DNA from: Pedobacter africanus
GTDB taxonomy: Bacteria; Bacteroidota; Bacteroidia; Sphingobacteriales; Sphingobacteriaceae
NCBI RefSeq assembly: GCF_900176535.1
Contig: NZ_FWXT01000005.1
Span: 248,001-312,000, forward strand
DNA: 64,000 bases
Direction of reading: 5' to 3'
Of this stretch, positions 16,476 through 23,986 are shown one piece after another (positions within the stretch are counted from its first letter, which is position 1; each line of letters starts with the position of its first letter). Below the pieces are notes generated by a model, which worked only from the letters and a program-made list of their open reading frames with translations, had not been told where the DNA came from and ran no database searches. A program made the position numbers and the translations under genes.

Positions 16476-17662
16476 GGGCGGCTGTAAACTACTTTTCCAT
16501 TTACGATGGTGTGCCGGATATTGATATCCTTATCGAAGATCACCAGGTCGGCATCTTTACCTGCAACCAGCGCGCCTTTACGCGATTCCAGACCCATGAT
16601 ACGGGCCGGGGTTTTACTGATCATCCTTACCGCATCTTCCAGCGAAACCCCGGCCATTTGCACCATGTTCCGCACCAGCCGGTCGGCCGTGGCCACACTT
16701 CCTGCAAAAGAACTTTTATCGGGCAGCTTGGCCACACCGTCTTCTATGATCACCTTCAGGCCGTTCTTTAAACTCCCCAATATACTGTCACCGGGTGGCA
16801 TTCCCGCACCCCGCATGGCATCGGTAATGAGTGCAGTGCGCCCTGCGCCTTTTATTTTAAAGATCAGTTTTAGCAGTGGGGCCGGCAGATGGACGCCATC
16901 AGCTATGATTTCCACATCCATTTCGTCAATCAGGTAGCCGCTTTCTACTACGCCTGCATAGCGGAAACACTCGCGCCTCGTTACGCCCGACATGCTGGAA
17001 TAAAAGTGTGTGGCTAGTGTATAGCCATTTTCAAAGGCCTCTAGTACTTCCTCATAAATGGCATCTGTATGCGCTACTGCCGCCAGTACCCCATTCGATT
17101 TCAGGTACCTGCCAAATTCAATAGCCCCCTTTAACTCGGGCGCGGCACTCCACCTTTTAATCACATTTGTAGAGGCCAGTATTTCCTTGTATTCCGAAGG
17201 GTCAGGATCGCGGATATACCTTGGGTCCTGTGCCCCTCTCTGGCTCAGGGCAAAATATGGCCCCTCCAGGTGCATGCCTATAAATTGGGCTCCCTTAACG
17301 TTCAGCTTGTCTGCCTGCTCATAAATCCGCAGGGTTTCCAGCAGGTCTTCCTTTTCACTCGTGAGCGTGGTTGGGCACATGGCCGTAGTGCCATAACGGG
17401 CATGGGTTTCAGCGATGCCCAGAAATGCTTCGATGGTATTGTCCATAAAATCGTGGCCCCCGCCCCCATGAATGTGCAGGTCTATAAAACCTGGCGAGAT
17501 GTAATTTCCCCCGGCATCAATTTCCTCCGCATCCGGAAAATCAGGGTTTCCCTCCCGTATGGCTACAATCTTTCCGTCCTCAATCAGCACAGCGGCCTGT
17601 TTAATGATTTTATAGGGCGTGATGACCTGCCCATTGTATATTTTTAGCCTTTGGCTTTGCAT
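16472..17662 (-). CDS. nagA: N-acetylglucosamine-6-phosphate deacetylase
   Basis: A 396-residue amidohydrolase that removes acetate from GlcNAc-6-P to give GlcN-6-P, the step before NagB. Metal-binding motifs are HIHGGGGHD (His63, His65), the HLEGPYF motif with His131 and Glu133, later histidines in ATHFYSSM and in DGVHLP, and catalytic Asp in ITDAMRG. The usual HLFNAM-type motif of proteobacterial NagA reads THFYSSM here, a variant I believe is common in Bacteroidota homologues. ATG 17662 is chosen; the open frame extends 45 codons upstream into the preceding gene and is non-homologous. The start is 2 bp after the stop of the Gfo/Idh gene, so the two are co-transcribed. GalNAc-6-P is a possible additional substrate. 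Confidence 0.92.
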   Translation of the reverse strand: MQSQRLKIYNGQVITPYKIIKQAAVLIEDGKIVAIREGNPDFPDAEEIDAGGNYISPGFIDLHIHGGGGHDFMDNTIEAFLGIAETHARYGTTAMCPTTLTSEKEDLLETLRIYEQADKLNVKGAQFIGMHLEGPYFALSQRGAQDPRYIRDPDPSEYKEILASTNVIKRWSAAPELKGAIEFGRYLKSNGVLAAVAHTDAIYEEVLEAFENGYTLATHFYSSMSGVTRRECFRYAGVVESGYLIDEMDVEIIADGVHLPAPLLKLIFKIKGAGRTALITDAMRGAGMPPGDSILGSLKNGLKVIIEDGVAKLPDKSSFAGSVATADRLVRNMVQMAGVSLEDAVRMISKTPARIMGLESRKGALVAGKDADLVIFDKDINIRHTIVNGKVVYSRP

Positions 17663-17664
17663 AT

Positions 17665-18885
17665 TTAAATTGAATATTCTGGTTTCCAGAGTTGTAATGT
17701 TTCTGTTTCTGCTGCTGTATTGCCCATGTGAATGGCTATGGACGAATCTTTTGCGGTAGCTGCGTTGGATAGAGGCCTCGTTTTTGTAAGGATACATTTT
17801 GCAAAGTCTTTCAAAGCATATACCGTTGGCTCTAACGATTTTTCGCCGGGTTTTTCAAATACCAGCTCATTACCTTTTCCTTGGGTGGTAACCGCAATGG
17901 TAGCCCCCGTAACCCCATCTACCGTGCCCTTTTTGTTGTTCAACACTTCAGGATAAATGAATGCCTTGTCGCGCTGTATCTCAAGGGTTGCTTTATCGCC
18001 CAGAATACGGATACCATAGCCGTTATAGGCATTGGACAGCACCGATGTTACACTCACTTTTATGTCTTTTGGATATTCGTAAATGGCCCTGATGTTGTCG
18101 TAGGTATCCCTGCCGTCTTTCCAGTAATTTACACCACCCATTGCAGTCACCTTTAAGGGACGGGAATCGGTGAGGTAATGTACGGCATCTATGGCATGCG
18201 CACACAATTCAGACAAAGGCCCTCCACAATATTCCTTGTACATCCTCCAATTGATGGCGCGCTCCATTTTTGGATCACTTACCGGAAAACGCCAGTTGGA
18301 GTTCCGGTTATACTGGCATTCAAAATGAGTGATCTTGCCAAGCCAGTTCTGTTCCATTACTTCTTTTACCTTATGGTACAAACCAAAATAGCGGTACTGG
18401 TAGCCTACCTGAAAAACCAGGCTGGATTGCCGCACCTTTTTTTCCAGTGCAATAGCCTCGGCAATGTTGTACGACATGGATTTCTCGAGGTATACATGCT
18501 TCCCGGCCGACAGCGCATCTGCCGCCATTGGGCAATGCAGATAAAGCGGGGTGGCGATGATCACTGCATCAATACTTTTATCTTCCAGCAGCTTACGGTA
18601 TTCTGTATAGGCTTTAGCACCTTTAGCGGCCTGTTTCAATCCATTTTTGAGGTGTTCGGCTATAGGGTCACAGCAGGCAGTAACCTGCAGTTCCGGGATC
18701 CCGCCAATAAGTTTGATCAGGCCGGTGCCCCTTGATCCGGTACCAATTACCCCTATCCTGATGCTATCATTTCTGAAATGGCCCTGCGCTACAGCAGGAA
18801 CACCTGCATAGCTTAACGCTAAGCCCGACAAAGCCAGCGCATTCCTGGTTAAAAATTGTCTTCTTGAAAGTTCTTCCGGTTTCAT
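17665..18885 (-). CDS. Gfo/Idh/MocA-family oxidoreductase with Tat-like signal
   Basis: A 406-residue NAD(P)-dependent oxidoreductase-fold protein. A twin-arginine-type leader (SRRQFLTRNALALSG, residues 7-21) suggests export folded to the periplasm. The Rossmann motif IGVIGTGSRG lies at about 44-53, the strand-helix stretch LYLHCPMAADALSAGKHVYLEKS supplies the catalytic-type EKx motif, and a C-terminal beta-sheet domain follows. Exported members of this family in Bacteroidota are mostly sugar dehydrogenases or NAD-dependent glycosidases, but the exact reaction here is unknown. It is followed 2 bp later by nagA and preceded by the transporter gene 37 bp upstream, implying an operon transporter-Gfo/Idh-nagA and a role in amino-sugar processing. 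Confidence 0.85.
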   Translation of the reverse strand: MKPEELSRRQFLTRNALALSGLALSYAGVPAVAQGHFRNDSIRIGVIGTGSRGTGLIKLIGGIPELQVTACCDPIAEHLKNGLKQAAKGAKAYTEYRKLLEDKSIDAVIIATPLYLHCPMAADALSAGKHVYLEKSMSYNIAEAIALEKKVRQSSLVFQVGYQYRYFGLYHKVKEVMEQNWLGKITHFECQYNRNSNWRFPVSDPKMERAINWRMYKEYCGGPLSELCAHAIDAVHYLTDSRPLKVTAMGGVNYWKDGRDTYDNIRAIYEYPKDIKVSVTSVLSNAYNGYGIRILGDKATLEIQRDKAFIYPEVLNNKKGTVDGVTGATIAVTTQGKGNELVFEKPGEKSLEPTVYALKDFAKCILTKTRPLSNAATAKDSSIAIHMGNTAAETETLQLWKPEYSI

Positions 18886-18922
18886 TGTTTATCTCCTTTA
18901 GAAAATCATTTACAGCTTAAAT

Positions 18923-20263
18923 TTAACGATTAATTGATTGGATTGACCAGTTTCTGATCTGGTAACCTTTAAATGCATAAAACACCAGGTACAGGTAACA
19001 CGGGAACAGCACCCAATAGGCAGTCCTGAGGTCATATACATCAGCAAGGTAGCCATAAAAAAGCGGCATAATGGCATTACCGCAAAGGCCCATGATCATA
19101 ATGGATGCACCCAGTTTGGTATACCTGCCCAGACCATCAAGTGCTAGCGGCCATATACCCGCCCACACCAATGAATTTGCCAGTCCGAGCAACACTACAA
19201 ACCAGATGGAAATATCGGCCGTATGCCCAAGAATGTTAACCGAACCATGGCCAAAAATGATCAGCAATGTAAACACTGTACCCAGCAGGGTACAAATGCG
19301 CAGTACATTTACCTGGCTAATGAATTTCGGGATGATCAGTATCCCAATGGTATAACCACAAATGGTGGCAAACAGCGTATAGGAAGGAAAGACTTTGGCT
19401 TCCAGCAGATGGATATTCATGGAGCCGGCATAACCTATGATTGTATCAATGGCAATAACCTGCGTACCTACATGCAGGAATATGGCAACAGCACCAAGTA
19501 TAAGGTGAGGAAACTGAAAGATACTGGTCTTACCAGAGTTGGCAGCAGCCAGGTCTTCGCTTTCATGTTCGGTATCAATTTCGGGCAAGGGCGAGTAACG
19601 CACCATCAGGCCCAGGCCAATCAGTACAGTACCTACACAGGCATAGGGTACAATCACCCTCCTGATCAGTTCATCAAGTGCAGCGCTCTTTTCTGTCGCA
19701 CTCATTAAAGGCAATTGCTTAAACAGCTCGCCATCAGTAGCTTTTAAGATCACCGCGGCAAATAGCAATGGCGCCAGTATGCCCGCACCTTTATTGCAAA
19801 TGCCCATGATGCTGATGCGTTGGGCGGCCCTTTCTTTAGGGCCTAAAACCGTAATGTAGGGATTGGCGGCAGTTTGCAGTATGGCCAGGCCTGCACCCAG
19901 AGAAAACAAGCCCAGTAAAAAGATCTCGTAAGTGCGGGTCAGCGCAGCCGGTACAAATATAAACGCACCAAGGGCCATCGTCCAGAAACCAATCATCATC
20001 CCTTTTTTAAAACCTACAGATTTTAACAGAAAGGAGGAAGGTACAGACATGACAAAATAGGAAATGTAAAAAGCGAAAGCCACCAGGTAAGACTCAAAAT
20101 TGCTCAGCTCGCAGGCGATCTTGAAATAGGGGATCAGGATGGCATTTATCCAGGAGACAAAACCAAATATAAAAAACAATAACCCGATAATGAGGATGGA
20201 AATCAAGGTATCTCCCTTACTCAGGGAACCTACCGATACAGAAGAAACTGGTTGTTTGGCCAT
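18923..20263 (-). CDS. FHS-type MFS sugar transporter (FucP/NagP-like)
   Basis: A 446-residue major facilitator with about 12 membrane segments of the fucose/glucose-galactose:H+ symporter (FucP/GluP) group. Hallmarks are FFIFGFVSWINAILIPYFK in the first helix, QTAANPYITVLGP before helix 5 and GLCNKGAG-type motifs. In Bacteroidota, related transporters next to nagA/nagB are called NagP. Import of GlcNAc or GalNAc across the inner membrane is therefore inferred from neighbours. It is the first gene of a minus-strand unit running into a Gfo/Idh gene and nagA, and it shares a 188-bp divergent region, containing a LacI-type operator, with the GH109-like gene. A near-consensus -7 box TAGTTTCG (20289-20296, minus) precedes it. 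Confidence 0.88.
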   Translation of the reverse strand: MAKQPVSSVSVGSLSKGDTLISILIIGLLFFIFGFVSWINAILIPYFKIACELSNFESYLVAFAFYISYFVMSVPSSFLLKSVGFKKGMMIGFWTMALGAFIFVPAALTRTYEIFLLGLFSLGAGLAILQTAANPYITVLGPKERAAQRISIMGICNKGAGILAPLLFAAVILKATDGELFKQLPLMSATEKSAALDELIRRVIVPYACVGTVLIGLGLMVRYSPLPEIDTEHESEDLAAANSGKTSIFQFPHLILGAVAIFLHVGTQVIAIDTIIGYAGSMNIHLLEAKVFPSYTLFATICGYTIGILIIPKFISQVNVLRICTLLGTVFTLLIIFGHGSVNILGHTADISIWFVVLLGLANSLVWAGIWPLALDGLGRYTKLGASIMIMGLCGNAIMPLFYGYLADVYDLRTAYWVLFPCYLYLVFYAFKGYQIRNWSIQSINR

Positions 20264-20352
20264 AGCTGATGGTATATGATCTGAAAAACGAAACTAAGGA
20301 TATCAGCAGAGAATAAAACACTACAGAACAGATAAATGAGCGGCAACGCTAC

Positions 20353-20366
20353 CGATAACGTTCTCG
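20353..20366. promoter_or_regulatory. LacI-type operator between transporter and GH109 genes
   Basis: CGATAACGTTCTCG is a 14-bp palindrome with one mismatch around a central CG. Extended left it shares the 13-mer TACCGATAACGTT exactly with the perfect palindrome at 32198-32211. It lies about 60 bp upstream of both predicted transcription starts. Central-CG palindromes of this kind are typical LacI-family operators, and a LacI gene lies 5 kb away. Confidence 0.65.
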
Positions 20367-20410
20367 CTGTTTTATTCAGTTTTTCCCTCAGATTCTTAAA
20401 AGTCATTTAA

Positions 20411-20418
20411 TAGCTTTG
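20411..20418 (+). promoter_or_regulatory. -7 box of the GH109-like gene
   Basis: TAGCTTTG is an exact TAnnTTTG match ending 33 bp before ATG 20452. It overlaps the alternative upstream ATG at 20416, which therefore would not be transcribed as a start codon. This decides the start at 20452. Confidence 0.5.
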
Positions 20419-20451
20419 AAAAAAAACTCATCATCAATAATCACACAATTA

Positions 20452-21876
20452 ATGAAGAACAACAGGAGAGATTTTTTAAAACTGAGCGGCCTTGCGGGCC
20501 TCGGACTGGCCTCTTCCGGTATTTTATCGGGTTACAACCCTGCTGAAAATCCGGGGCAGGATGACATCCTTAAGCTGGCCAAAAGGGTACACAAGCAGGA
20601 GTTTAACATGAGCGGCTATGCCGCCCCCAAACTGGATACGGTGCGTATAGGTTTCATAGGCCTGGGCAACCGTGGTGCCGCAGCTGTAAAACGCATGGCC
20701 AGGATTGCCGGTACCAGCATCAATGCGCTGTGCGATCTCCGTCCGGAAAAGGCTGCTGCATCACTTGATAATTTAAAAAAGACCGCACACAAACCTGTGG
20801 TTTACACCGATAAGGAAGAAGCCTGGAAAAAACTCTGCGAGCGTGAGGATATTGATCTCATTTATATAGCTACTCCCTGGGAACTGCATACCCCAATGGC
20901 TGTTTATGCCATGAACCATGGCAAGCACGTATGCACAGAAGTTCCCGCAGCTACCACACTTGAAGAGTGCTGGCAACTGGTACAAACTTCTGAGCGTACA
21001 AAAAAGCATTGTATGATGCTGGAAAACTGCTGCTATGACTTTTTTGAAATGCTTACCCTGAACATGGCCAGACAGGGTTATTTTGGCGATATCATCCATT
21101 GCGAAGGTGCCTATATACACGACCTGCTGGAAGGAAATTTTTCTAAGACCAAGTATTACGATATGTGGAGGTTAAAGGAGAACATCAAACATAAAGGCAA
21201 CTTATATCCTACCCACGGGCTTGGCCCGATATGCCAGGTGATGAACATCAACCGCGGCGATAAAATGGATTACCTGGTGTCGGTTTCTTCAAATGATTTC
21301 ATGATGAACGAAATGGCCAGGGAACTGGCCGCCAAAGATGCCTTTTTTAAACCTTATGTGGGCAAGGCCTACAGGGGCAACATGAGTACCACTACCATAA
21401 AAACGCAGCTGGGCCGTACCATTATGGTGCAGCACGATGTGACCTCGCCAAGGCCTTACTCCCGTCTGCACCTCATTAGCGGAACAAAGGGTACCGCCCA
21501 AAAATACCCCTTACCTGCACGCATTTCCAACAGCCATGAAGGCTGGCTTTCTGAAGCTGATTTCAAAGCTGTGGAGGAAAAATATACCCCTAACCTGGTC
21601 AGGAAGATCGGTGAGATGGCCAAAGCAGTAGGCGGGCACGGCGGAATGGACTTTCTGATGGACTGGCGTACCATAGATTGTTTGAGGAACGGATTGCCTT
21701 TAGACCAGGATGTTTATGATGCTGCACTCTGGAGCTCGATACTCCCCTTGAGCGAGTGGTCTGTAAATAACCGTTCAAATTCTATTGATGTTCCCGACTT
21801 TACCGGGGGATCCTGGAAGAAGAATTTACCTGTAGATATTTCCCTTTCAAAGGGCGGCACAACAGGAGTAATTTAA
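20452..21876 (+). CDS. Glycoside hydrolase family 109-like protein (putative alpha-N-acetylgalactosaminidase)
   Basis: A 474-residue Gfo/Idh-fold protein with a twin-arginine-type leader (NNRRDFLKLSGLAG, residues 3-16), then IGFIGLGNRG (about 66-75) for NAD binding. It carries stretches characteristic of GH109 enzymes such as the Elizabethkingia alpha-GalNAc-ase: PWELHTPMAVYAM, LENCCYDFFEML, YPTHGLGPICQVMNINRGD and GGHGGMDFLMDW, and C-terminal PDFTGGSWK. GH109 enzymes hydrolyse alpha-linked GalNAc by an NAD-dependent elimination/redox mechanism. Start 20452 is set by the -7 box at 20411-20418. It is followed by nagB after 110 bp, and it is divergent from the amino-sugar transporter. Release of GalNAc for uptake is a sensible inference. 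Some GH109 members have other specificities. Confidence 0.82.
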   Translation: MKNNRRDFLKLSGLAGLGLASSGILSGYNPAENPGQDDILKLAKRVHKQEFNMSGYAAPKLDTVRIGFIGLGNRGAAAVKRMARIAGTSINALCDLRPEKAAASLDNLKKTAHKPVVYTDKEEAWKKLCEREDIDLIYIATPWELHTPMAVYAMNHGKHVCTEVPAATTLEECWQLVQTSERTKKHCMMLENCCYDFFEMLTLNMARQGYFGDIIHCEGAYIHDLLEGNFSKTKYYDMWRLKENIKHKGNLYPTHGLGPICQVMNINRGDKMDYLVSVSSNDFMMNEMARELAAKDAFFKPYVGKAYRGNMSTTTIKTQLGRTIMVQHDVTSPRPYSRLHLISGTKGTAQKYPLPARISNSHEGWLSEADFKAVEEKYTPNLVRKIGEMAKAVGGHGGMDFLMDWRTIDCLRNGLPLDQDVYDAALWSSILPLSEWSVNNRSNSIDVPDFTGGSWKKNLPVDISLSKGGTTGVI

Positions 21877-21986
21877 GCAGAAAAACAAGCGCATTTGAAC
21901 TGCCCTTTTTGGGGAGAACGGATAGTTATTGCCCTTGAAACCGGCAAAAGAAGATCATAAATCATTGAAAACACGAATACAATAAA

Positions 21987-22724
21987 ATGGAAACAAGCGT
22001 AACAAACAGTCCTGAGGAACTCGGAATTGCCGCCGGAAAGGCTGCGGCAGACCTCATCAGGGAAACCATCGCCAGCAATGGCAAAGCGAACATTATCCTG
22101 GCCACAGGGGCGAGCCAGTTTGAAACTTTAAACCAGCTGATCAAAGAAGATATTGACTGGAGTAAGGTAACCATGTTCCATCTGGATGAATACATTGACC
22201 TGCCGGAATCTTCTCCTGCCAGTTTCAGAAAATACCTTAAAGAACGCTTCCTCGAAAAAGTTTCGCCTTTAAAAGCAGTATATCTTGTTAATGGCGAGAA
22301 CAACCCGGAAGCAGAATGCAAACGCCTGGGCGAGATCATTCAGCAAAACCCTATAGATGTAGCCCTGGTGGGCATTGGTGAAAACGGCCACCTGGCCTTT
22401 AACGATCCACCTGCAGATTTTGATACCCATGTACCTTACCTGGTGGTGAACCTGGATGAGCAATGCCGCAAACAGCAATTTGGAGAAGGATGGTTTAAAA
22501 GTATTGACGATGTACCTACCCAGGCCATCAGCATGTCGGTTCAGCAGATCCTGAAATCCAAGCACATCATCTGCTCTGTGCCGGACCGCAGGAAGGCCCA
22601 GGCGGTAAAGGATAGCCTGGAGCAGCCGGTAAGCAATAAATATCCTTCGAGTATATTACAGCTGCACCCGGATTGCAGATTCTATTTCGATAAAGCCTCC
22701 GCAGAACTGCTTTCAACAGTGTAA
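21987..22724 (+). CDS. nagB: Glucosamine-6-phosphate deaminase
   Basis: A 245-residue NagB/6-phosphogluconolactonase-fold enzyme converting GlcN-6-P to fructose-6-P and ammonia, the entry to glycolysis after NagA. Motifs include ATGASQFETL (phosphate binding, about 40-49), FHLDEYIDLP with the catalytic-loop acid residues, and VGIGENGHLAFNDPPADF. It matches the single-domain NagB length and lacks the C-terminal fusion seen in some Bacteroidota homologues. It lies 110 bp downstream of the GH109-like gene and may share its promoter. A strong terminator follows. Confidence 0.92.
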   Translation: METSVTNSPEELGIAAGKAAADLIRETIASNGKANIILATGASQFETLNQLIKEDIDWSKVTMFHLDEYIDLPESSPASFRKYLKERFLEKVSPLKAVYLVNGENNPEAECKRLGEIIQQNPIDVALVGIGENGHLAFNDPPADFDTHVPYLVVNLDEQCRKQQFGEGWFKSIDDVPTQAISMSVQQILKSKHIICSVPDRRKAQAVKDSLEQPVSNKYPSSILQLHPDCRFYFDKASAELLSTV

Positions 22725-22728
22725 ACAG

Positions 22729-22757
22729 AAAAGCTCTTCCGAACGAAGAGCTTTTTT
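22729..22757 (+). terminator. Rho-independent terminator after nagB
   Basis: AAAAGCTCTTC, loop CGAAC-like, GAAGAGCTTTTTT: an 11-bp stem followed by a T-run, five bases after the nagB stop codon. Confidence 0.85.
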
Positions 22758-22767
22758 ACTATAAGTG

Positions 22768-23088
22768 CTATTCTTCATACACATCCACTGCCAAGGCATA
22801 CACCTGATCGGGACCACTGTCCATTTGAACGGTGCATATGATGTCGTAAATTCCGGGTTTTGAAAAAGTCATATCAATTGCCGTGTCCCATCCTGGCCAT
22901 ACCGTTGCTCCGCCTGCCCAGCCCTGAACAGACCAGGTGTAAGAAACTGCTCCCGGAATCTCATCAATGTAGAAGCCATAAGAATCGCCATTACAGTACA
23001 TGGTGGTGCTGGGTGAGTTTGCTTTTACCTGGGCATAGATACTTGTGCAGGCAAAAGACAGAAACAAAACAAACAATAGTTTTTTCAT
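22768..23088 (-). CDS. Small secreted PKD-like protein
   Basis: A 106-residue secreted protein. A signal peptide (about 1-19, ending IYAQ) is followed by one Ig/PKD-like beta-sandwich, seen from the typical IPGAVSYTWSV segment and the closing GIYDIICTV. ATG 23088 is used because it opens directly into the signal peptide; the frame is open 38 codons further upstream but those residues look non-coding. PKD-like domains are usually glycan- or protein-binding modules within larger exported proteins. A free-standing single domain is unusual, and its role is unknown. The upstream region holds a perfect 22-bp palindrome. Confidence 0.7.
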   Translation of the reverse strand: MKKLLFVLFLSFACTSIYAQVKANSPSTTMYCNGDSYGFYIDEIPGAVSYTWSVQGWAGGATVWPGWDTAIDMTFSKPGIYDIICTVQMDSGPDQVYALAVDVYEE

Positions 23089-23125
23089 AATTAAGAGGTT
23101 TAAAAAATCAGCTTCATTGCCGATC

Positions 23126-23147
23126 TTATTAAAGTTAACTTTAATAA
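23126..23147. promoter_or_regulatory. Perfect 22-bp palindrome upstream of the PKD-like gene
   Basis: The half-site TTATTAAAGTT is followed immediately by its exact reverse complement, centred on GTTAAC, 38 bp before the ATG at 23088. With no loop it is better suited to a dimeric DNA-binding protein than to an RNA hairpin. The regulator is unknown. Confidence 0.5.
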
Positions 23148-23272
23148 TTCCGCTGGGAGTCAGCCAAATTAGCTGATTATTAAGCGATTTTATCTGGCTC
23201 AAGACAAGGATCTACTTTATGGCTGATGAAAATTAACAAAGGGGTAAAATTAATTTCCCTAAATGCCAGGGT

Positions 23273-23689
23273 TTAATGTAGCAAGGTCGAGTGTTCTTTC
23301 TTTAACAATAACGTTTCAATGTGTTTGGCTAACTCATCCAGATCAAAGGGTTTTGGCAGGAATAAATCACATCCGTAATCGCCTAACGAGGTAAGTACCT
23401 TTGGATAAGCTGAATAGATGATCACAGGAATCTTGCTAAACGCTTGGTGCCGTTTGATCTGGCCACAAAGTTCGCCGCCATTTATTCCGGGTAATAAATA
23501 ATCCAGCAATACCAAATCGGGTTTAAAATCAAACATTTGATCGATAATATCTTCGCTTCTCCGAAGTATAAGACTTTGGTAGCCAGATTGATCAAATACT
23601 TCCTGAATAATTTCGGCCAGATCTTTATCGTCTTCAACTGCCAGGATTCGGGATAACCGAAATTTATTTGTTTTTTTTTCTGCGATCAT
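23273..23689 (-). CDS. Stand-alone response regulator receiver protein
   Basis: A 138-residue CheY-like receiver domain without an output domain. Acidic pocket residues are Asp20/Asp21, the phospho-acceptor is Asp63 (VLLDYLLPG), with Ser93 and Lys113 (LPKPFD) completing the active site. Single-domain receivers act in phosphorelays or by protein-protein contact. No partner histidine kinase is nearby. It has one of the clearest promoters in the window (23711-23741), with an inverted repeat over the -7 box, which suggests regulated expression. Confidence 0.9.
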   Translation of the reverse strand: MIAEKKTNKFRLSRILAVEDDKDLAEIIQEVFDQSGYQSLILRRSEDIIDQMFDFKPDLVLLDYLLPGINGGELCGQIKRHQAFSKIPVIIYSAYPKVLTSLGDYGCDLFLPKPFDLDELAKHIETLLLKKEHSTLLH

Positions 23690-23704
23690 GATATGCGTTA
23701 TTGA

Positions 23705-23741
23705 GGGCTACAAATTTAGCCCCAACTCACGTTAGTTACAA
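23705..23741 (-). promoter_or_regulatory. Promoter of the receiver gene with overlapping inverted repeat
   Basis: On the minus strand TTG (23739-23741), 20 bp, then TAAATTTG (23711-23718) match the Bacteroidota sigma consensus fully. The inverted repeat GGGCTA-N6-TAGCCC (23705-23722) covers the -7 box, so a repressor bound there would block it, or the transcript would begin with a short hairpin. Confidence 0.7.
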
Positions 23742-23767
23742 ATCAATTCAATTTTATACCTTTTTTA

Positions 23768-23893
23768 TCAATCCTGCTGTTGAGGTTGCGCTGGCCGATC
23801 TTCCTGATAGCTATCTTTGGTTCTTCGTACCTTTTTACTTTTTGTAGTTACTGCTTTGGCTACTTTCTTCCTCTTCAATTTTAAATAAAGCAT
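23768..23893 (-). CDS. Possible small basic protein (41 aa)
   Basis: A 41-codon frame from ATG 23893 to TGA, directly upstream of the receiver promoter. The N-terminal half is highly basic (MLYLKLKRKKVAKAV, then KSKKVRR), and the tail is hydrophilic and Gln/Pro-rich. It sits in a gap of nearly 300 bp that otherwise lacks a gene. Composition resembles small nucleic-acid-binding or ribosome-associated proteins, but there is no recognised family and no clear promoter. It may be chance. Confidence 0.35.
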   Translation of the reverse strand: MLYLKLKRKKVAKAVTTKSKKVRRTKDSYQEDRPAQPQQQD

Positions 23894-23986
23894 AGTTCAA
23901 AAAATTTATGGGCATATAACATCCGTAAATTGAAAGTGTTTTATCCGTAAGAAAATTGTTAAAGAATAGGACTTAAACCAGAGTAC

